Below are positions 16,201 through 20,555 of a DNA stretch of 20,555 nucleotides, in pieces. The translations under genes and the position numbers were made by a program. Numbering within the stretch: the first letter of the stretch is position 1; every line of letters begins with the position of its first letter. The notes below the pieces were generated by a model. The model ran no database searches, had not been told where the DNA came from, and worked only from the letters and a program-made list of their open reading frames with translations. The DNA comes from Candidatus Limnocylindrales bacterium (GTDB lineage Bacteria > Chloroflexota > Limnocylindria > Limnocylindrales > CSP1-4): contig JAUSJS010000084.1 of assembly GCA_030647575.1 (NCBI GenBank), forward strand, positions 1 to 20,555, read 5' to 3'.

Positions 16201-17931
16201 TTGACCCGCACCGACACGTTCGTCGTCGGGACCCTCGTCGTCCTGTTCGCCATCATCGCGGGCCTCGTCGGCGTCCCGGCTCTCACTCCCCCCGCTCCAT
16301 CGACGGCGCCGTCCGCCAGCCTGGCTCCGATCGTCTCGCGGCCGTACCGTGAGGGAGTCGTCGGCCATCCGGTCTCGATCAGCCCGCTGACCGCGCGGAC
16401 CCAGGCCGATCGCGACCTGGTCGCCCTGATCTTCTCCGGGCTGGTCAAGAACGGACCGTCCGGAACCCTCCTGCCGGACCTGGCCGAGTCCTGGGCCGTC
16501 GACCCGTCGGGTGCGAGCTGGAGCTTCGAGGTGCGTGCGGACGCCCGGTGGCACGACGGCGAGCCCGTCACTGCCGAGGACGTCGCCTTCACCATCCGCA
16601 CCCTCCAGGATCCCGGGTACACCGGTCCGGCCGCCGGGTCGTGGAAGGACGCGACGGTCGAGACGGTCGGCACGCGAACGGTGATCATCACGTTGGCCAA
16701 CCCGCTCGGTGGGTTCCTGCAGGCGGCCACCCAGCCGATCGCGCCGGCCCACCTGCTCGCGGATGTCCCGCTCAACGCCCTGGCTGATGATCCGTTCGGC
16801 CAGCGGCCCGTCGGCTCCGGGCCGTTTGCCCTGGTGCGGCTCGACGAGGAGACAGCCGAGCTGGTCCCGGCGGCGGTGGTGATGCCGACGGAGGCGCCGT
16901 CGCCGGTGGCATCGGCGAGCACGGTTGATTCGCTCGCTACGCCGGCCCCGACGGCCCGGCCGAGCCAGCCGATGCCACACCTGGAGGGGATCGAATTCCG
17001 CTACTTCGAAAGCCCTGACGCGCTCGCCGCGGTGTACCGGCAGGGCGAGCTCGATGCCGCTTCGGGCCTGCCGCCGGCGGTCGCGGGGGAGCTCGCCGCG
17101 ACCCCTGGCAGTCGGATGTTGCGGTACCCGGGCTCGACCCTGACCGCCGTTCTGTTCAACCTGCGCCCCCGCCATGCTTTCGCGAGCCCCGCCCTCCGAA
17201 CGGCCCTCCTGGCGGCGATCGACCGGCCAGCGCTCATCGATAAGGCGTTCGCGGGAGCCGCCGGTGCCGCGACCAGCCTGATCCCGCCGACCTCGCCGCT
17301 GTTCGACTCGGACGCGGACGCGACTGTGCCGTATGACGTCGCAGCCGCCCAGGAGGGCCTCAAGGCGGCTGGCTGGAAGAAACTCGACAACGCCTGGCGC
17401 CGCCCGACCGACAAGAAGCCGCTGACCTTCGAGTTGCTCAGCCCGAACGCCGAATCCAACCCGGGCGCGTATGCAGCCGCCGCGGCGGTCGTCGCCGACT
17501 GGAACTCCATCGGGATCCAGGTGACCCACGTGCCACTGGCGCCGGGCGAGTTCGTCACCGGTCGGCTGGCCACCGCGGACTTCATCGTCGCGGTCGCCGA
17601 TGTGACCATCGGCCGCGATCCCGACCTCTACCCGTTGCTGGCCTCGAGCCAGACGCTGACCGGCGGCTCGAACGTGTTCGGGCTGCAGGACCCGGCCCTC
17701 GACAAGTTGCTCGTCGCCGCTCGAAAGCCCGGCTCAGCCGCACATCGGGCCGCGGCGTATTCCGCGCTCCAGATGCAGCTGGCCAAGGGCCAATACCTGC
17801 TGCCGCTGGCCTTCGCGGACGAGCCGATCGTCGTCCGTGACACGCTCCTGGGCCCTCGCCTTCGCCAGGTCGCCGACAGGTCGGACCGATTTTGGGATGT
17901 GCTAACATGGCGCCTCGCCGCAGACCGGTAG
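16201..17931 (+). CDS. ABC transporter solute-binding protein, family 5 (oligopeptide type), membrane-anchored
   Basis: Family 5 solute-binding proteins (OppA/DppA) capture peptides or other solutes outside the cell for an ABC importer. The 576-residue product has the recognisable core DLVALIFSGLVK, LLPDLAESW, a WSFEVRADARWHDGEPVTAEDVAFT signature and SGPFALVRL. The C-terminal lobe includes FNLRPRHAF, a PALRTALLAAIDRPALI-like segment and AAQEGLKAAGWKK. It begins with a single membrane helix (about residues 8-28) instead of a lipobox cysteine, so it is likely anchored. TTG 16201 is chosen because GGAG lies 6 nt upstream and no other in-frame start is close. Residues about 225-260 are a Pro/Ala/Thr/Ser-rich insertion where relatives usually have an NPxYW segment. 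No permease or ATPase genes are adjacent, so the transporter partner and substrate are unknown. Confidence 0.88.
   Translation: MTRTDTFVVGTLVVLFAIIAGLVGVPALTPPAPSTAPSASLAPIVSRPYREGVVGHPVSISPLTARTQADRDLVALIFSGLVKNGPSGTLLPDLAESWAVDPSGASWSFEVRADARWHDGEPVTAEDVAFTIRTLQDPGYTGPAAGSWKDATVETVGTRTVIITLANPLGGFLQAATQPIAPAHLLADVPLNALADDPFGQRPVGSGPFALVRLDEETAELVPAAVVMPTEAPSPVASASTVDSLATPAPTARPSQPMPHLEGIEFRYFESPDALAAVYRQGELDAASGLPPAVAGELAATPGSRMLRYPGSTLTAVLFNLRPRHAFASPALRTALLAAIDRPALIDKAFAGAAGAATSLIPPTSPLFDSDADATVPYDVAAAQEGLKAAGWKKLDNAWRRPTDKKPLTFELLSPNAESNPGAYAAAAAVVADWNSIGIQVTHVPLAPGEFVTGRLATADFIVAVADVTIGRDPDLYPLLASSQTLTGGSNVFGLQDPALDKLLVAARKPGSAAHRAAAYSALQMQLAKGQYLLPLAFADEPIVVRDTLLGPRLRQVADRSDRFWDVLTWRLAADR
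17900..17908 (+). promoter_or_regulatory. Extended -10 (TGC-TAACAT) for the tRNA-Leu pair
   Basis: TGC followed by TAACAT is an extended -10 element located inside the 3' end of the solute-binding gene. Transcription would start near 17915, about 33 nt before the first tRNA-Leu. It allows tRNA synthesis to be independent of the upstream gene. No clear -35 box is visible. Confidence 0.45.
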
Positions 17932-17937
17932 CCGGTC
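17923..17937 (+). other. Hairpin spanning the solute-binding gene stop codon
   Basis: GACCGG-TAG-CCGGTC is a perfect 6-bp inverted repeat whose loop is the TAG stop codon of the solute-binding gene. It falls in the predicted leader of the tRNA transcript. It lacks a U tract. It could be a weak terminator, a processing feature or chance. Confidence 0.3.
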
Positions 17938-17947
17938 GTGGGTCCGC

Positions 17948-18034
17948 GCCGAGGTGGCGGAATCGGTAGACGCGCTAGCTTCAGGAGCTAGTGTCCGCAA
18001 GGGCGTATGGGTTCAAATCCCTTCCTCGGTACCA
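17948..18034 (+). tRNA. tRNA-Leu (anticodon CAG)
   Basis: This 87-nt gene includes an encoded CCA. The acceptor stem GCCGAGG/CCTCGGT closes with a terminal G-T pair. The anticodon stem CTAGC/GCTAG holds the loop TTCAGGA, giving anticodon CAG (codon CUG). A long variable arm and the GGTTCAAATCC T-arm confirm a class II leucine tRNA. The second tRNA-Leu follows after 5 nt. Confidence 0.95.
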
Positions 18035-18039
18035 CCTTT

Positions 18040-18124
18040 GCCCAGGTGGCGGAATTGGTATACGCGTACGTTTGAGGGGCGTATGAGGCAACTCATCCGG
18101 GTTCAAGTCCCGGCCTGGGCACCA
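18040..18124 (+). tRNA. tRNA-Leu (anticodon GAG)
   Basis: This 85-nt gene has encoded CCA and a perfect acceptor stem GCCCAGG/CCTGGGC. The anticodon stem TACGT/GCGTA (one T-G pair) holds the loop TTGAGGG, giving anticodon GAG (codons CUC/CUU). A long variable arm and the T-arm GGGTTCAAGTCCC fit tRNA-Leu. It is likely co-transcribed with the preceding tRNA-Leu. Confidence 0.94.
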
Positions 18125-18140
18125 CCTCGCTGATCACTGG

Positions 18141-18164
18141 CGACCGCTGGAAAGCCGGCGGTCG
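18141..18164 (+). terminator. Hairpin after the tRNA-Leu pair
   Basis: CGACCGCTGG (18141-18150) pairs with CCGGCGGTCG (18155-18164) around an AAAG loop: 10 bp with one G-T pair. It is followed only by TTATGCT, which is not a U tract, so its strength as a terminator is uncertain. The same TATGCT (18166-18171) resembles a -10 box 5 nt ahead of tRNA-Val, so it may separate two units. Confidence 0.45.
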
Positions 18165-18176
18165 TTATGCTGTCCC

Positions 18177-18253
18177 GGGCGGTTAGCTCAGTTGGTCAGA
18201 GCACCTCGCTTACACCGAGGGGGTCACTGGTTCGAACCCAGTACCGCCCACCA
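18177..18253 (+). tRNA. tRNA-Val (anticodon UAC)
   Basis: This 77-nt gene has encoded CCA and acceptor stem GGGCGGT/ACCGCCC. The anticodon stem CCTCG/CGAGG holds the loop CTTACAC, giving anticodon TAC (UAC, codon GUA). The D-arm (AGCTCAGTTGGTCAGAGC) and T-arm (GGTTCGAACCC) are canonical. Confidence 0.96.
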
Positions 18254-18258
18254 CGCTG

Positions 18259-18264
18259 TAGACT
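18259..18264 (+). promoter_or_regulatory. -10-like TAGACT for lemA
   Basis: TAGACT with an adjacent upstream TG lies 5 nt after the tRNA-Val end. The predicted start is near 18271. The leader would then contain the GGGGC-GTC-GCCCC hairpin and a strong Shine-Dalgarno sequence before lemA. There is no confident -35 hexamer. Confidence 0.35.
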
Positions 18265-18274
18265 CAACTCGCGA

Positions 18275-18287
18275 GGGGCGTCGCCCC
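18275..18287 (+). other. Short GC hairpin in the tRNA-Val to lemA gap
   Basis: GGGGC and GCCCC form a perfect 5-bp stem with a GTC loop. It could be a 5' leader structure of the lemA mRNA or a weak terminator for tRNA-Val. No U tract follows. Confidence 0.3.
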
Positions 18288-18312
18288 AGCGCAGCCTGAC
18301 CGGAGGAGGGGC

Positions 18313-18882
18313 ATGGACCTCACGCTGATCATCATTCTCGCGGTCGTCGTCGTCCTGGTCGTCGTCCTGATCGGGATCTACAACGGCCTCATCCAGAGGC
18401 GCATGCGGATCGACGAGGCGTTCGCCCAGATCGAGGTCCAGCTCAAGCGCCGCCATGACCTGATCCCGAACCTGGTCAACGCGGTCAAGGGCTACATGGG
18501 CTTCGAGCAGAAGGTCCTGACGGACGTCACCAACGCCCGTGCCGGGGCCATCGCCGCAGGGGCGCAGGGTCCGGCCCAGCAGGCCGCCGCGGAGAACATG
18601 CTGACCAGCACCCTCCGCTCGCTCTTTGCCGTGGTCGAGAACTACCCGGAGCTGAAGGCCAACCAGAACGTCCTGGAGCTCCAGGAGCAGCTGACAACCA
18701 CCGAGAACCAGATCTCGTTCTCGCGCCAGCACTACAACGCGACCGTGCTCGATTACAACACGAATATCGCCACCGTCCCGTCGGTCCTGATCGCGGGGAT
18801 GTTCGGCTTCATAAAGCGTGAGTTCTTCGACGCCGAGCCCGAGGCTGCCAGCGTCCCCACCGTCGACCTCGGCTTCGGCTGA
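18313..18882 (+). CDS. lemA: LemA family membrane protein
   Basis: LemA proteins have one membrane helix and an extracytoplasmic or cytoplasmic helical bundle; their biochemical role is poorly defined. The 189-residue product has a long hydrophobic helix (about residues 4-24), then the hallmark YNGLIQRRMRIDEAFAQIEVQLKRRHDLIPNLV-type block. It continues with LTDVTNARA, the FAVVENYPELKANQNVLELQEQL region and RQHYNATVLDYNT. The C-terminus contains FFDAEPEA, a typical LemA ending. A strong Shine-Dalgarno sequence (GGAGGAGG, 18302-18309) precedes ATG 18313 closely and fixes the start. The following htpX-like protease is a frequent neighbour of lemA, suggesting a joint membrane-quality role. Confidence 0.95.
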   Translation: MDLTLIIILAVVVVLVVVLIGIYNGLIQRRMRIDEAFAQIEVQLKRRHDLIPNLVNAVKGYMGFEQKVLTDVTNARAGAIAAGAQGPAQQAAAENMLTSTLRSLFAVVENYPELKANQNVLELQEQLTTTENQISFSRQHYNATVLDYNTNIATVPSVLIAGMFGFIKREFFDAEPEAASVPTVDLGFG

Positions 18883-18904
18883 TCGCCCGCCGCGCCAAGC
18901 ATCC

Positions 18905-19879
18905 GTGGCCACCGGGTCGTTCTACGGGCAGGTCTCGGCGAACAAGCGCAACTCGCTGCTCATGGCGGCGTTCGTCATCGCCGTGCTCGGCGTGCTCGGG
19001 TTCGCCATCGGCTACGCGGTGGTCGGATCACCGGCCGGGGGCGTCGGCGCCACCGGTCTCGCCCTCGCGTTCGGTTCGATCTCCGGCCTGGCGTCCTACT
19101 TCGGCGGCGACAAGCTGGTCCTGACCGTCAGTGGCGCGAAGCCCGTCGACGAGGCATCGGCGCCACAGCTGCTCAACGTCGTGCACGAGATGGCGATCGC
19201 GGCCAACGTCCCGATGCCCGCCGTCTACATCATCGACGACAGCGCGCCGAACGCCTTCGCCACCGGTCGGGATCCCGCCCACGCCTCCATCGCCGTGACG
19301 ACCGGCCTGCTGGAGAAGCTCGACCGCGAGGAGCTGCAGGGGGTCATCGGCCACGAGCTCTCGCACGTTCGCAACTTCGACATCCGGTTTGCCCTGATTG
19401 TCGGGGTGATGGTCGGGGCGATCGCGATCCTGGCCGACTTCTTCCTGCGCTTCACGTTCTGGGGCGGCGGTCGTCGCTCAAACAATCGAGAGGGCGGGGG
19501 TGGAGCCCAGGCGATCGTGTTCGTGATCGCCATCGTCCTGGCGATCCTGGCCCCGATCATCAGCCGCTTTATCCAGCTCGCGGTGAACCGCCAGCGCGAG
19601 TACCTCGCCGACGCCTCATCCGTCGAGCTGACCCGTAATCCGTACGGCCTGGAGCGGGCGCTGGCCAAGATCTCGGGCGATCCGGAGGTCCTCGAGGTCG
19701 CCAACCGCGGGACGCAGCACATGTACTTCACGAACCCGATCAAGAAATTCGAGGCGCGTGCGTCGGGCCTCATGTCGACCCATCCGGCGACGCTGGACCG
19801 GATCAATCGGCTTCGCCAGCTGACCGGCGAGCCGCCGCTCGGGAGCAGCGAGGCCGCCACTCTGGCAGGCCTGGAATAG
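18905..19879 (+). CDS. htpX: HtpX-like zinc metalloprotease (M48)
   Basis: HtpX-type proteases degrade damaged membrane proteins. The 324-residue product has two N-terminal membrane helices (about 15-35 and 43-62) and the zinc-binding motif HELSH (His150, Glu151, His154). Two more helices follow (about 160-180 and 200-225), and the third zinc ligand is the Glu in REYLADA (Glu232). Later features are a conserved SVELTRNPYGLERAL segment and the STHPATLDRINRL tail that marks M48B. GTG 18905 was chosen because it lies just after the lemA stop and gives the conserved SFYGQVSANKRNS start. An ATG at 18818 would overlap lemA by 65 nt and add a low-complexity leader. No Shine-Dalgarno sequence is visible; expression probably relies on coupling to lemA. 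Confidence 0.94.
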   Translation: MATGSFYGQVSANKRNSLLMAAFVIAVLGVLGFAIGYAVVGSPAGGVGATGLALAFGSISGLASYFGGDKLVLTVSGAKPVDEASAPQLLNVVHEMAIAANVPMPAVYIIDDSAPNAFATGRDPAHASIAVTTGLLEKLDREELQGVIGHELSHVRNFDIRFALIVGVMVGAIAILADFFLRFTFWGGGRRSNNREGGGGAQAIVFVIAIVLAILAPIISRFIQLAVNRQREYLADASSVELTRNPYGLERALAKISGDPEVLEVANRGTQHMYFTNPIKKFEARASGLMSTHPATLDRINRLRQLTGEPPLGSSEAATLAGLE

Positions 19880-19902
19880 CGGTCCTGCGACGGTCCGTTT
19901 TC

Positions 19903-19932
19903 TTGATGGTCCCGCGAGGGCCGTGGTATTCT
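19903..19932 (+). promoter_or_regulatory. Sigma-70-type promoter for the Phe-Gly-Gln-Cys tRNA array
   Basis: TTGATG (19903-19908) and TATTCT (19927-19932) are separated by 18 bp, the best -35/-10 pair in the window. The predicted start is near 19939, about 35 nt before tRNA-Phe. The site lies 24 nt after the htpX stop. Its near-consensus form fits a strong stable-RNA promoter. Confidence 0.65.
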
Positions 19933-19973
19933 CCGACCCGCCGACGGGCAGCCGACGGCTGGTTGACCATCGG

Positions 19974-20049
19974 GCCGAGATAGCTCAGTTGGTAGAGCAC
20001 GCGACTGAAAATCGCGGTGTCGCCAGTTCGATTCTGGCTCTCGGCACCA
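19974..20049 (+). tRNA. tRNA-Phe (anticodon GAA)
   Basis: This 76-nt gene has encoded CCA and a perfect acceptor stem GCCGAGA/TCTCGGC. The anticodon stem CGCGA/TCGCG holds the loop CTGAAAA, giving anticodon GAA. The D-arm AGCTCAGTTGGTAGAGC and T-arm CAGTTCGATTCTG are canonical. It is the first of a four-gene array. Confidence 0.96.
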
Positions 20050-20074
20050 CCCTCGAAGGTGGTCGGATCTTCAA

Positions 20075-20150
20075 GCGGAAGTGGCTCAGTTGGTAGAGCA
20101 TCACCTTGCCAAGGTGAGGGTCGCGGGTTCGAGTCCCGTCTTCCGCTCCA
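20075..20150 (+). tRNA. tRNA-Gly (anticodon GCC)
   Basis: This 76-nt gene has acceptor stem GCGGAAG/CTTCCGC, discriminator T and encoded CCA. The anticodon stem TCACC/GGTGA holds the loop TTGCCAA, giving anticodon GCC. The T-arm GGGTTCGAGTCCC is standard. It lies 25 nt after tRNA-Phe. Confidence 0.96.
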
Positions 20151-20170
20151 TTCCTCCCCCTTCGGACCGC

Positions 20171-20244
20171 TGCCCCTTCGTCTAGTGGTAGGACAGCGGA
20201 CTTTGGATCCGTGAACCGAGGTTCGAATCCTCGAGGGGCAGCCA
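20171..20244 (+). tRNA. tRNA-Gln (anticodon UUG)
   Basis: This 74-nt gene has acceptor stem TGCCCCT/AGGGGCA, discriminator G and encoded CCA. The anticodon stem GCGGA/TCCGT (one G-T pair) holds the loop CTTTGGA, giving anticodon TTG. The short D-arm CGTCTAGTGGTAGGACA is typical of tRNA-Gln. It lies 20 nt after tRNA-Gly. Confidence 0.95.
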
Positions 20245-20277
20245 GCAATCAACGAGGCGGGGACTCGCGCCCACCCA

Positions 20278-20354
20278 GGCGACGTGGTGAAGTGGTTCAA
20301 CACGGAGGTCTGCAAAACCTCTATTCACCGGTTCGAATCCGGTCGTCGCCTCCA
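20278..20354 (+). tRNA. tRNA-Cys (anticodon GCA)
   Basis: This 77-nt gene has acceptor stem GGCGACG/CGTCGCC, discriminator T and encoded CCA. The anticodon stem GAGGT/ACCTC holds the loop CTGCAAA, giving anticodon GCA. The T-arm CCGGTTCGAATCCGG is standard. It is the last tRNA seen; about 200 nt of unassigned sequence follow. Confidence 0.95.
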
Positions 20355-20555
20355 TATTTCACGCACGAATGGCATCATTCCGGTGATTGGTGCGTCCGGC
20401 TCCGGTAGCAACGCGACGAGCGCACTCGCGGCGCGCCGTTCGCTACGACTCGGGCCGCATACGGTTCCTCGTCGTGGGCCCTTGATCGACGCGTCGGTCA
20501 TCGTCACTGCCCCGAGGGCGGGGTTACCGCCTCGTAGCGCCGACGTCGCTCAGCG

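Noticed and set aside
18196..18912. Minus-strand frame ending in a VRTSDPLGVSEVL-like string, opposite lemA and tRNA-Val
   Set aside because: Same antisense tRNA artefact at its C-terminus, and the rest is opposite conserved LemA.
20046..20063. ACCACC/GGTGGT inverted repeat directly after tRNA-Phe
   Set aside because: It consumes the tRNA discriminator and CCA end and has no U tract. More likely chance complementarity to the CCA end than a terminator; a similar 6-bp repeat follows tRNA-Leu(CAG) at 18032-18049.
19803..20507. Minus-strand frames whose translations contain DSNPRPS, RIELATPRF and PDSNR-like strings
   Set aside because: These strings are the well-known artefactual translations of antisense tRNA genes (Gly, Gln, Cys, Phe here) that fill databases as hypothetical proteins. 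The tRNAs explain the sequence fully.
20355..20555. Open frame from GTG 20383 to the window end, starting like a Gly/Ser-rich P-loop (IGASGSGS)
   Set aside because: No Shine-Dalgarno sequence, codon use drifts from the local GC3 bias after about 25 codons, and the following residues fit no P-loop family. With only 201 bases it cannot be supported; it may be intergenic sequence.

Overview
This is a high-GC bacterial chromosome segment with all recognised genes on the + strand. It is dense in housekeeping and export functions, with many GTG starts and frequent 4-nt stop/start overlaps (GTGA or ATGA). The set rapZ-yvcK-whiA, lemA-htpX, SecDF as two proteins, a TatA/TatC pair and tRNAs with encoded CCA, together with the base composition, points to a monoderm-like high-GC lineage. 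My best guess is Chloroflexota (Limnocylindria-like), with Actinomycetota as the alternative. This placement is inference from gene content and order and was not tested by any search.

Layout. (1) 1-968: the C-terminal end of a secreted 5'-nucleotidase cut by the window edge, a strong hairpin, then a small secreted beta-rich protein. (2) 978-7204: uvrC, secD, secF and recJ, i.e. DNA repair and the Sec proton-motive-force motor. (3) 7201-9284: a membrane-anchored TolB-like beta-propeller protein coupled to pyrF. (4) 9323-12641: tatA, tatC, rapZ and yvcK, tightly packed. (5) 12645-17931: whiA, tpiA, gpmI, secG and an oligopeptide-type ABC solute-binding protein. (6) 17948-18253: tRNA-Leu(CAG), tRNA-Leu(GAG), tRNA-Val(UAC). 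(7) 18313-19879: lemA and an HtpX-like M48 protease. (8) 19974-20354: tRNA-Phe, tRNA-Gly, tRNA-Gln, tRNA-Cys. The last 201 bases hold no gene I can support.

Functional themes. Five protein-export genes (secD, secF, secG, tatA, tatC) lie within 13 kb, next to several exported or membrane-anchored proteins. rapZ-yvcK-whiA sits directly upstream of two glycolytic genes. Initiation sites fall into two visible classes. One has no Shine-Dalgarno sequence and a -10-like hexamer 6-9 nt before the start codon, suggesting leaderless mRNAs (uvrC, secD, recJ, tpiA). The other has a purine-rich Shine-Dalgarno sequence (tatA, secG, the solute-binding protein, lemA). I see no mobile element, CRISPR array, prophage or defence system. 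I found no convincing evidence of a wholly new system; the most notable items are odd protein insertions (SecF, solute-binding protein), the promoter arrangement, and the membrane-anchored YvcK.
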